A stretch of 64,000 bases of DNA. It comes from Thermoanaerobaculia bacterium (GTDB taxonomy: Bacteria; Acidobacteriota; Thermoanaerobaculia; Gp7-AA8). Position numbers and translations under genes: made by a program. The notes beneath the pieces were generated by a model. The model was not told where the DNA came from and made no database searches. It saw only the letters and a list, made by a program, of their open reading frames with translations. Where the stretch lies: NCBI GenBank assembly GCA_017883205.1, contig JADGNZ010000011.1, forward strand, positions 1-64,000, read 5' to 3'. Positions 37,594 through 45,185 of this stretch are shown piece by piece; within the stretch, counting starts at the first letter, position 1; the number at the start of each line of letters is the position of its first letter.

Positions 37594-38817
37594 ATGCCAA
37601 ATGATCGTCTGATACGGATCGCAGGTGCTGGACCGTCGGGTCTCGCTGCCGCCATCGCGCTCGCGCGTGCGGGACGCAACGTCGAAGTTCATGAGGCAAA
37701 ACGCGACGTCGGCACGCGTTTCATCGGCGACCTGCAGATCATCGAAGGAGCATCGGAGCGCGAGCCTGTCCCCGATTTTCTCGACCGTCTGGGCATCGAG
37801 CGCAACTTCTACTTCCGGGCCGCGAATTGGGCCACGTTCTACGACCACCGCAACAAAGGCCGCGTGATCCGCAGCGACAAGCCCTACGGCTGGTTCATCC
37901 ATCGCGGCGCCGAAGAAGGAACGCTCGACCGCGGCCTCCTCGCGCAAGCGCAAGCCGCAGGCGCGAAGGTCATCTTCAACAGCCGCCTCTTGCCCGATCA
38001 AGCCGACATCGTCGCCACCGGACCGGCTTCGCCGGATGGATTGGCGAAGGAGATGACGTGGCGGGTGGGAGGGAACGTAGGCCGGACTCTCCAGTCCGAC
38101 TCAGCAAACAGTCGGACTGGAGAGTCCGACCTACGTTCCCCTGAATCCCCCGAGCTCATCGACGTCTACTTCAACCACAAGCTCGCCCCGGGCGGCTACT
38201 CGTACCTCTTTATCCTCGACGGCGTCGCGACGTTCGGTTGTGCGATCGTCGCAGATTTCAAGCGGATCGATTCCTACTTCGATCACTCGCTCGCGGCCGC
38301 GAAGAGGCTGCACAATCTCGAGATTCCTGCCGATGCGCGCACCGGCTACTCGTACATGAACTTTCACCTGAAGCAGCAATCGACGTCGAACGGCTCGCGC
38401 TTTGTCGGCGAGGCCGCGGGCTTTCAGGACTATCTCTTCGGCCTTGGGATCCGCTACGCGCTCACGAGCGGCTCGCTCGCGGCGCGCAGCATCCTCGAGG
38501 AGCGCGATTTTGATGAGCTATGGCAGCACGAGCTCGGAACCAAGCAGGAGACCAGCCTCGTCAATCGATTCCTCTACGAAAGCGGCGGCAACTTCGGCCT
38601 GTCGATGTTCGTCCGCCAAGCATCGCGCGCGAAAGACTTTCATCGTTATCTGAGCGGATGGCATCGCAGCAGTTGGTGGAAGAAGATGCTCTCTCCCGCC
38701 GTCAAAAGGTTCTGGAAACACGACGGGCGCTGTCTACATAAACCGGGCATCCATTGGTGCCGTTCGCGCGACACGGAGATGAAGGTGCCGCCGCTCGGCC
38801 CTGTCGAAACGCGATGA
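37594..38817 (+). CDS. FAD-dependent oxidoreductase with inserted palindrome
   Basis: 407 residues from ATG 37594. The N-terminal Rossmann motif is IAGAGPSGLAAAIALARAG, followed by EVHEAKRDVGTRF. Later segments GSRFVGEAAGFQDYLFGLGIRYAL match the second FAD motif of geranylgeranyl-reductase-like and lycopene-cyclase-like flavoproteins. About 24 residues near 160-185 are encoded by a 70-bp palindrome, which keeps the frame. The squalene/phytoene synthase gene follows by 13 bp, so a role in modifying a terpenoid lipid or pigment is likely, though the substrate is unknown. Confidence 0.85.
   Translation: MPNDRLIRIAGAGPSGLAAAIALARAGRNVEVHEAKRDVGTRFIGDLQIIEGASEREPVPDFLDRLGIERNFYFRAANWATFYDHRNKGRVIRSDKPYGWFIHRGAEEGTLDRGLLAQAQAAGAKVIFNSRLLPDQADIVATGPASPDGLAKEMTWRVGGNVGRTLQSDSANSRTGESDLRSPESPELIDVYFNHKLAPGGYSYLFILDGVATFGCAIVADFKRIDSYFDHSLAAAKRLHNLEIPADARTGYSYMNFHLKQQSTSNGSRFVGEAAGFQDYLFGLGIRYALTSGSLAARSILEERDFDELWQHELGTKQETSLVNRFLYESGGNFGLSMFVRQASRAKDFHRYLSGWHRSSWWKKMLSPAVKRFWKHDGRCLHKPGIHWCRSRDTEMKVPPLGPVETR
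38071..38140. repeat. 31-bp-arm palindrome inside a coding sequence
   Basis: Arms 38071-38101 and 38110-38140 are reverse complements with one mismatch, around an 8-nt loop. Core words are GTCGGACT and GGACTCTCCAGTCCGAC. The element is translated in frame as part of the FAD oxidoreductase. Confidence 0.92.
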
Positions 38818-38830
38818 CTGCCGAGGCCCT

Positions 38831-39718
38831 ATGACTCCTGAGGCGCTGCTGCTGCCGGTCTCGCCGACCGTTGATGAGGCATACGCCCTCTGCCGCAAGA
38901 TCGCGCACCGTTACGGATCGAACTTCTCGGTTGGATTCCGCTTCCTGCCGCCGGTGAAGCGGAAGGCGGTTTACGCCGCGTACGCATGGTGCCGCTGGGC
39001 CGACGACATCGCCGACGAGCCAAGCGATTCCGGGGAATCTGTCCTCGATCGGCTGGCCGCGTGGCAAAGCGAGCTGGACGCGACGTATGCCGGCAGTCCA
39101 TCGCATCCGATCACGATCGCTTTGGCCGACGCGCTCCTGCACTTCGCCATCCCGAAGAGCGCGTTCGTCGCACTCATCGACGGCTGCCGGCAGGACATGA
39201 TCAAAACGAGATACCAGACGTTCGATGAATTGCTGCAGTACTGCGAACTCGTGGCGTCATCGATCTCCGATATTTCCCTCGCCATCTACGGCTATCGGAC
39301 ACCGGCAGCGCTCGAGTACGGCCGGAACCTGGCCACGGCGCTTCAACTGACGAACGTGACCCGGGACGTCGGCGACGACCTCGATCGCGATCGCGTCTAT
39401 CTCCCGCAGGAAGAGCTGGCGCGGTTTGGCGTAGCGGAGTCCGATCTCTTCGCGCGGAAAGAGAACGATGCCATGCGCCGCCTGATCGAATTCCAGATCG
39501 AGCGCGCGTCGGGCTACTTTCGCGCCGCCGAGCCGCTCGTTCGCGAGCTCTCTTTCGATGCCCGCTTCCCCACGCTGCTGATGGGCGGCATTTACGCGAC
39601 GGTGCTGGCCAGACTTCGCCGCAACCCGCTCGTGGTACTGCGGAAGCGGCTGTCGCTCAGCCGTGTTGAGAAGATCATCGTTGTCGCACGGCGTCTCGTT
39701 CGCCCTCGCTTCGTTTGA
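38831..39718 (+). CDS. Squalene/phytoene synthase family protein
   Basis: 295 residues. The first Asp-rich motif is YAWCRWADDIADE (about 51-63) and the second is NVTRDVGDDLDRDRVYLP (about 174-191), both intact, so head-to-head condensation of two prenyl diphosphates is expected. The family includes crtB, hpnC and hpnD; sequence alone does not say whether the product is phytoene or (pre)squalene. The neighbouring flavoprotein suggests further modification. It is likely peripheral to the cytoplasmic membrane. No squalene-hopene cyclase or desaturase is in the window. Confidence 0.9.
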   Translation: MTPEALLLPVSPTVDEAYALCRKIAHRYGSNFSVGFRFLPPVKRKAVYAAYAWCRWADDIADEPSDSGESVLDRLAAWQSELDATYAGSPSHPITIALADALLHFAIPKSAFVALIDGCRQDMIKTRYQTFDELLQYCELVASSISDISLAIYGYRTPAALEYGRNLATALQLTNVTRDVGDDLDRDRVYLPQEELARFGVAESDLFARKENDAMRRLIEFQIERASGYFRAAEPLVRELSFDARFPTLLMGGIYATVLARLRRNPLVVLRKRLSLSRVEKIIVVARRLVRPRFV

Positions 39719-39752
39719 AACGTGCGACGATCTGATTCGTCATAGATATGAG

Positions 39753-40532
39753 ATGGCCCGTCTTCTCGCATCGCTTCTCCTGATCCTCGGCGCAGCCGCA
39801 GCGAGCGCCGCCGAAGTGCCGCCACCGCCGAGCGTCAGCGTGCTCGTTCCCATCGTCGGGAGCGTCATGGGGATGAACAACGTCCGCTGGAAGACCGATA
39901 TCGATCTCTACAACGACAGCCGTGTTGAAGCCAACGTGATGCTCTCGCTGCCGACGGCGCCCGATCAGCCGTTCATTCTCGTGGCTATCCCGCCGGCCTC
40001 CGGGCAGCATTTCGGCGACATCGTCGCCGAAACGTTCGGAATGAGTGAGACCCTCTCGCCGCTCAAAATCGTCACGATCGAGAGCGCGCGCTCTGTCCGC
40101 GTCCTGGCTACGGTTTATGGCGTTCGCGATGCGGACGTCTCCCCCCCAGCGCCGATCGCCGTGACATACGGGCCCAGCTATGGTCCACTCCGGACGCTGA
40201 ACGGCCTCTCCTTCAGCGACGCATTTCGCACCAACATCGGCCTGGCCAACCTCGGCGAGCACGAAGCGCTCTTCACGCTGGCCATTCAGCGAGTGCCGGG
40301 CCGCAACCTGGCCGTGACGAGACTCCCAGTCGGCGCCAACACACTCATCCACACCGCGGTGCAGTCGCTCTTTCCGATGATCACCAAGGGCGAGGACTTC
40401 ATCGTCATCGTCGAGACCAGCTCTCCCGACACCTACATCTACGCATCGGTGATCGACAACCAGACGAACGAGACGCACTTCATCCAACCCGCGATCGGCG
40501 CTCCGTTGATCGGTCAAGCGCAGAATCAGTAG
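39753..40532 (+). CDS. Secreted hypothetical protein
   Basis: 259 residues from ATG 39753. Signal peptide MARLLASLLLILGAAAASA. The mature part is beta-rich: WKTDIDLYNDSRVEANVML and FRTNIGLANLGEHEALFTLAI are two related segments suggesting two Ig-like halves. No catalytic motif. It starts 34 bp after the terpenoid synthase and may be co-transcribed, but there is no functional clue. Probably periplasmic or secreted. Confidence 0.75.
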   Translation: MARLLASLLLILGAAAASAAEVPPPPSVSVLVPIVGSVMGMNNVRWKTDIDLYNDSRVEANVMLSLPTAPDQPFILVAIPPASGQHFGDIVAETFGMSETLSPLKIVTIESARSVRVLATVYGVRDADVSPPAPIAVTYGPSYGPLRTLNGLSFSDAFRTNIGLANLGEHEALFTLAIQRVPGRNLAVTRLPVGANTLIHTAVQSLFPMITKGEDFIVIVETSSPDTYIYASVIDNQTNETHFIQPAIGAPLIGQAQNQ

Positions 40533-40566
40533 AGAACGCGCGCCCGGTTCTGTATTCTTCGCATTC

Positions 40567-40734
40567 ATGGACGACGAGCCCGAGTACCTCATCTGTCTTC
40601 AGTGCGAGAGTCCGACGTATCAGTTCGAATACGCCAACGGCAAGCTGGCCACGGCCATCTGCAACATCTGCGGCGCTGACGAGATCTCCGACTTCATGAC
40701 CGAAGCGGAGCTCGAAGAGAACACCGGACCATGA
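40567..40734 (+). CDS. 55-residue zinc-ribbon protein
   Basis: A small frame from ATG 40567 with Cys10/Cys13 (ICLQC) and Cys32/Cys35 (ICNIC), a four-Cys zinc ribbon, and an acidic C-terminal tail. Its stop overlaps the udk start by four bases (ATGA), which strongly supports translation and coupling. The function is unknown; it could be a small regulatory or adaptor protein. Confidence 0.75.
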   Translation: MDDEPEYLICLQCESPTYQFEYANGKLATAICNICGADEISDFMTEAELEENTGP

Positions 40735-41351
40735 AGACTCCCGTCATCATCGGCATCGCCGGCGGAACCGGATCGGGAAAGACCACGGTGGCGCGTGCCA
40801 TCTACGACCGCGTCGGGAAAGACCGCATCGAATGGATCTCGCACGACTCGTACTACCGCAACTTCGACGGCTACTCGCCCGAGCAGCGGCATCAGATCAA
40901 CTTCGATCACCCCGACTCGCTGGAGACGGAGCTGCTCGTGCGGCATCTCGACGTGCTCGCGAAGGGATCATCGGTCGATGTACCCGTCTACGAATTCGCA
41001 ACGCACTCGCGCAATCCTGACAAGACGCACCGCGTGGAGCCGCGCAAGGTCATCATCGTCGAAGGCATCCTCGTGCTCGCAGAACCGGAGCTTCGCAAAC
41101 GGATCGACATCAAGCTCTTCGTCGACACGCCGGCCGATATCCGCTTCCTGCGGCGTCTCACGCGCGACATCGAATCGCGGGGAAGAAGCCTGACGTCCGT
41201 GATCGATCAGTACCTGACTACCGTCCGTCCGATGCATGAGGAGTTCGTCGAGCCGTCCAAGCGCCATGCCGACCTCATCATCCCGGAGGGGGGCGAGAAC
41301 CAGGTCGCGCTCGATGCCATCATTTCGAGGGTCGAACACCTCCTCGCATAG
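40731..41351 (+). CDS. udk: Uridine kinase
   Basis: 206 residues with P-loop GGTGSGKT (11-18), then WISHDSYYRNFDGYSPEQR and INFDHPDSLETELL, the uridine-binding region, and VIIVEGILVL carrying the Walker B-like segment. FVDTPADIRFLRRLTRDIESRGR is the lid. The enzyme phosphorylates uridine and cytidine in pyrimidine salvage. It is coupled to the zinc-ribbon gene upstream. Confidence 0.95.
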   Translation: MKTPVIIGIAGGTGSGKTTVARAIYDRVGKDRIEWISHDSYYRNFDGYSPEQRHQINFDHPDSLETELLVRHLDVLAKGSSVDVPVYEFATHSRNPDKTHRVEPRKVIIVEGILVLAEPELRKRIDIKLFVDTPADIRFLRRLTRDIESRGRSLTSVIDQYLTTVRPMHEEFVEPSKRHADLIIPEGGENQVALDAIISRVEHLLA

Positions 41352-41474
41352 TTATTCGCTTTCCTGCCAACCGCAAACGACGGTCTTGCAGCAGCTTACA
41401 AAATTAACAGGAGGCCGGAATGGAGAGGCGCTCTCCGGTCGTTTCGGTGAGCTGCCGTAGCCGCATTGAAAGCA

Positions 41475-41504
41475 TTGCCCGCTGCCACGGTGCTCTTTTA
41501 GAAT
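41475..41504 (+). promoter_or_regulatory. Candidate sigma-70 promoter for rpsU
   Basis: TTGCCC (41475-41480) and TAGAAT (41499-41504) are separated by 18 bp, about 40 bp upstream of the rpsU start. The match is by eye only. Confidence 0.4.
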
Positions 41505-41544
41505 CACATCCACGGGACCGCTACGCAGAAGGGGGGGATTGGGA

Positions 41545-41751
41545 TTGCCTCTGGTGCACGTCAAAGAGGACGAGAGCTTTGAAAACGCGCTTCGCCGGTT
41601 CAAACGGAAATGCGAGAAGTCGGGGATCCTCTCCGAGTTGAAGAAACGGCAGCATTACGAAAAGCCGAGCATGAAGCGTAAGAGAAAAGCGATCGCTGCG
41701 CGGAAGAAAGTGTTGCGGAAACTCGCCGAAGAACGTCGTACAGGTTACTGA
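41545..41751 (+). CDS. rpsU: 30S ribosomal protein S21
   Basis: 68 residues. The start is TTG at 41545, giving a product that begins [19 protein letters not shown], the normal S21 N-terminus; a G-run (AAGGGGGGG) lies just upstream. The rest ([20 protein letters not shown], then [12 protein letters not shown]) is a complete basic S21. It binds the small-subunit platform and aids initiation. A strong terminator follows. In many bacteria rpsU is directly followed by dnaG and rpoD; here about 3.4 kb intervene. Confidence 0.95.
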   Translation: MPLVHVKEDESFENALRRFKRKCEKSGILSELKKRQHYEKPSMKRKRKAIAARKKVLRKLAEERRTGY

Positions 41752-41774
41752 GATCCATCCAATCACCAAAACGA

Positions 41775-41808
41775 AACGGCCCGCGGAAACGCGGGTCGTT
41801 TTTTTTGC
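41775..41808 (+). terminator. Rho-independent terminator after rpsU
   Basis: Stem ACGGCCCGCG/CGCGGGTCGT with a GAAA tetraloop, followed by eight T residues. It starts about 25 bp after the rpsU stop. Confidence 0.9.
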
Positions 41809-41813
41809 GCTGG

Positions 41814-41870
41814 GTTATTGCGCTGCGCGCGTTGTCGGTTGTCGGTTGATTGCGGCTTCGCCGCGTTGTC
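41814..41870 (+). repeat. Terminal inverted repeat, left copy
   Basis: A 57-bp element starting GTTATTGCGCTGCGCGCG and containing GTTGTCGGTTGTCGGTTG. Its near-identical inverse lies at 42664-42718, so the pair encloses a single gene. Confidence 0.85.
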
Positions 41871-41937
41871 AGAGACACCGGGCCTGTTTGCAGCGGCCTC
41901 CGAATCGCGCGAGATGCATCGCGTTATGATGAATCGG

Positions 41938-42654
41938 ATGCCGACCAGGATCCGGGCGATCGGACTCGTTGTCTCAGGGTTTGCCGGCGCCGCGATCATT
42001 GTTGGCGCCGTCCTCGTTTTTCTCGCTGGCTGGCCAGCAACGCGAAATCAGCTTGCAGAAATCATGTTCGATGCCGAATCGGTGGCGTGGCCCGTGATCT
42101 CGCGCGCCGGGTTTGTCCTTGCGCGAAAGCCATCGGAGGCGGAGGAAGGTGTCTGGAAGTTCGTAATCGATGAATACACGCACGGGCCTCACAGGACGGT
42201 CGTCCCCATCGCCGTCAATCCTGTCGCTCAATGGCGAAAGAGTGCCGTGATATCGCCCCACGATCTTGCGCTCCTCATCAACGAGGGATGGTCTCCGCAG
42301 GAAGGCGGCAATCCCGAAGCCGCCACGGCGCTTCAGGATTTTCTGATCAAGGCCACGAAACCGGCCACTATCGAAGTCCAACTGCCGTCACGTTCGCATT
42401 TCATGCGCGAACGTGAGTTCGAGCGAGCCTTCGAGGATCGCAACGACGGTTGGGATAACTTCTCGCGAACCACAGGCGGTGCCGTGGGATACCTGACTCT
42501 GTCCCGCGTTGGCTTCAACCTCTTCGGCAATCGCGCGCTCATCTACGTCGAGTTTTCCTGTGGATGGTTGTGCGGACAAGGCGTCTACTACATTCTGGAA
42601 AAACGCTCAGGAAAGTGGGTGCAGACTGGTGAGCAGGTCACCTGGGTGTCCTAG
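41938..42654 (+). CDS. Hypothetical membrane-anchored protein between inverted repeats
   Basis: About 238 residues from ATG 41938; ATG 41926 and 41914 in the same frame are alternatives. An N-terminal membrane segment (AIGLVVSGFAGAAIIVGAVLVF) precedes a soluble domain. The C-terminal part, LSRVGFNLFGNRALIYVEF then CGWLCGQGVYYILEKRSGKW, has the two-Cys beta pattern of small extracytoplasmic domains seen in many hypothetical proteins. No enzyme motif. It is flanked by inverted 55-57-bp repeats and lies between the rpsU terminator and mutS2, which suggests insertion as a cassette. Confidence 0.7.
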   Translation: MPTRIRAIGLVVSGFAGAAIIVGAVLVFLAGWPATRNQLAEIMFDAESVAWPVISRAGFVLARKPSEAEEGVWKFVIDEYTHGPHRTVVPIAVNPVAQWRKSAVISPHDLALLINEGWSPQEGGNPEAATALQDFLIKATKPATIEVQLPSRSHFMREREFERAFEDRNDGWDNFSRTTGGAVGYLTLSRVGFNLFGNRALIYVEFSCGWLCGQGVYYILEKRSGKWVQTGEQVTWVS

Positions 42655-42663
42655 TCTTGCTTC

Positions 42664-42718
42664 GACAACGCGCGAAGCGCAACCAACCGACAACCGACAA
42701 CGCGCGAAGCGCAATAAC
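42664..42718 (-). repeat. Terminal inverted repeat, right copy
   Basis: A 55-bp element that is the reverse complement of 41814-41870 with few differences and a 2-bp length change. It ends 38 bp before the mutS2 start, so it may alter the mutS2 promoter. Confidence 0.85.
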
Positions 42719-42756
42719 GGAATAGCGCGCCGAACTACCACGTCTAGCAACTGCGA

Positions 42757-45123
42757 GTGAACCCCTTCCCACTCCAGCAACTCGAGCTCGACCGCGTCCT
42801 CACGCTCATCGCGATGGAGGCGAAGAGCTCGCTCGGCAAAGAAGGCATCGCCCGGCGACGGCCGCATCGAACGCTCGCCGCGTGCGAAGCAGCGCAGGCC
42901 GATCTCGCCGAGATGGTGCGCTTCTTCCTCACGGACGGACTGCTTCCTCTGGCCGGGCTGACTGATGTCGCTCCCCTGCTCGATCGCGACTCGATCCTCG
43001 ATATCGACGAGTCGTGGATCGTCGTGCGTTGCGTGCGCGCGACCCAGGCGATTCGCGAGACGTTCCTCCGCACCGACACGTTTCCCCGCATGGCTGCCCA
43101 TGCCCACGGCATCCCCGACCTTGGGCCACTGATCTCGAAGCTGAACAAGTACTTCACGCAGGACGGCAAGCTTCGCGAAGAAGCGTCGGCGGAGCTGCGC
43201 TCGATCCGTCAGCGCATGCAGGGCAAACGCTCGGCAATCCAGCGCGTCCTCAACGACGTGATGAACCGCAGCGCCGACGCCATCCAGGAGCCGCTCATCG
43301 TCATGCGCGGCGACCGCTACTGCATCCCCGTTCGCGCCGATCATCGCAACGCCGTCACCGGAATCCTCCACGAGCGCTCCGGCTCGGGCGCGTCGTTCTT
43401 CATCGAGCCGATGCAGGCCATCGAGTTGAACAACGACCTGGCCGACTTGCTCATCCAAGAGCGCGAGGAGATCGCCCGCATCACGCGTTTCATCTCCGCG
43501 GCCATCGCCGAGGAGGCGGAGGACATTCGGGATGCGGCGCGCGTCGGCGGCGAGTTCGACGCTCTGCAGGCATGCGCGCAATTTCATCAGACCGTCGGAG
43601 CATCGCGGCCGGTCTTCAGCGACGATCACGTTCTCGAAATGATCGACGGGCGTCACCCGCTCCTCGACGAGCGTCTCGCCTCCGCGCGAGCCGAAGCGTT
43701 CGGCGAAGAACCCTCGGATCGCAGAGTCATGCCGATCTCCGTGCGCCTCAACCGGAGCAGCACAGCACTCGTCATCAGTGGACCAAATGCCGGCGGCAAA
43801 ACAGTGGCGCTCAAAACGACCGGGCTGCTCGTGGCCATGGCCATGAGCGGGCTACCGGTTCCCGCAGCGGACGGCACGATCATTCCGATCGTCGACGACT
43901 TTCACGTCCTCATCGGCGACGATCAGAGCGTCCTCGAGCATCTCTCGACGTTCTCCGCATACCTCGTGCGCCTGCGCCGCGTCCTCGAGAACGCGACGGT
44001 GCGCTCGCTCGTATTGCTCGACGAGCTCGGCTCGGGCACTGATCCCGAGGAGGGATCGGCGATCGCTACGGCCGTCATCGAGCACCTGCTCGCCACCGGC
44101 GCGCTCATGATCGTGACGACGCATCTTTCCGCGCTGAAGAGTTTCGCAGTCAACGACACCCGTATCGTCAACGCCTCGATGGAGTTCGACTCCGCGACGG
44201 CGGCGCCGACGTATCGGATGATCGCCGGGATCCCAGGCCGCAGCCGCGCCATCGACGTGGCGCAGATCATCGGTCTCCCCTCCTCCGTCATCGACCGCGC
44301 CCGGCAGCACCTCGGCGACCGATACGGCGAGACCGACACGCTGATCGCAGAGCTGCAGAAGAAAATGTCCGAGGTGCTTTCCGCGCGCGATGAAGCCTCC
44401 GGTTTGAAGGTCTCGCTCGAGAACGAGCTCGGACGGTTGGCTCTGGAGCGTGGGAGATTGGAGAAAGAGCGCGCAAAACTCGGTGGCTCCTTCCGTGAGG
44501 AGCTTGACCGTCTTCGCGACGACGTGCAAAGACAAGTGGCTGCGGAGCTGAAGAACCTTCGCGAATCGGACCGCAACACGCGCGCGAGCGCCAACGCCGC
44601 CGAGATCGTCAAGACATTGACCAAGCCCGTCGAGCGCGCCCTCGACTTTCTTCCCGTTGAACAACGCGAAGTACACGTCGGTGAAAAAGCGGAGCACCGC
44701 TCGTTCAAAGTCACAGGCACGATCGTCTCGATCGACGGCAAGAAAGCTGTGCTGAACGTCAACGGGCGGAAGATGACGGTCGAAGTGAAGGATCTTGTTC
44801 CGCGGGAGTCGGTTGTCGGGGGTCGGGAGTCGAAGAAGACCGGCATCAGGCAGCCGAGTCCCGACACCCTCGTCCCCGAAGTCTCCGCGGAGCTGAACCT
44901 GATCGGCCAGCGTGTCGACGACGCCATCGACGAGTCGGACAAGTTTCTCGATCGTTCGCTCATGCAAGGGAAGCAGGCCGTGCGCATCATTCACGGCTTC
45001 GGTACCGGCGCGCTCCGAAAGGCGCTCCGCGATCACTTGCGCAAACATCCCGCGGTGAAATCGTGGCGTCCGGGCGGTGAGAATGAAGGCGGCGACGGGG
45101 CGACGATCGCGGTGTTGGAATGA
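42757..45123 (+). CDS. mutS2: Endonuclease MutS2
   Basis: 788 residues from GTG 42757. The MutS core has Walker A GPNAGGKT (about 343-350), Walker B LVLLDELGSGTDPEEG and the following VTTHLSALKS. A long coiled coil follows (about 520-610). The C-terminal Smr domain contains LNLIGQRVDDAIDESDKF and HGFGTGALRKALRDHL. There is no mismatch-recognition domain I, as expected for MutS2. MutS2 proteins suppress recombination and act on collided ribosomes in some species. Confidence 0.95.
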   Translation: MNPFPLQQLELDRVLTLIAMEAKSSLGKEGIARRRPHRTLAACEAAQADLAEMVRFFLTDGLLPLAGLTDVAPLLDRDSILDIDESWIVVRCVRATQAIRETFLRTDTFPRMAAHAHGIPDLGPLISKLNKYFTQDGKLREEASAELRSIRQRMQGKRSAIQRVLNDVMNRSADAIQEPLIVMRGDRYCIPVRADHRNAVTGILHERSGSGASFFIEPMQAIELNNDLADLLIQEREEIARITRFISAAIAEEAEDIRDAARVGGEFDALQACAQFHQTVGASRPVFSDDHVLEMIDGRHPLLDERLASARAEAFGEEPSDRRVMPISVRLNRSSTALVISGPNAGGKTVALKTTGLLVAMAMSGLPVPAADGTIIPIVDDFHVLIGDDQSVLEHLSTFSAYLVRLRRVLENATVRSLVLLDELGSGTDPEEGSAIATAVIEHLLATGALMIVTTHLSALKSFAVNDTRIVNASMEFDSATAAPTYRMIAGIPGRSRAIDVAQIIGLPSSVIDRARQHLGDRYGETDTLIAELQKKMSEVLSARDEASGLKVSLENELGRLALERGRLEKERAKLGGSFREELDRLRDDVQRQVAAELKNLRESDRNTRASANAAEIVKTLTKPVERALDFLPVEQREVHVGEKAEHRSFKVTGTIVSIDGKKAVLNVNGRKMTVEVKDLVPRESVVGGRESKKTGIRQPSPDTLVPEVSAELNLIGQRVDDAIDESDKFLDRSLMQGKQAVRIIHGFGTGALRKALRDHLRKHPAVKSWRPGGENEGGDGATIAVLE

Positions 45124-45124
45124 G

Positions 45125-45148
45125 CGATCGGACGGATCGGTCCGATCG
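45125..45148. repeat. Short palindrome between mutS2 and dnaG
   Basis: CGATCGGAC pairs with GTCCGATCG around GGATCG, right after the mutS2 stop codon. There is no T-run, so it is not a standard terminator. It lies in the 62-bp gap before dnaG. Confidence 0.55.
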
Positions 45149-45185
45149 GTCCCATCCGTCGGGTTGCTACGTAAACTAAGAAACC

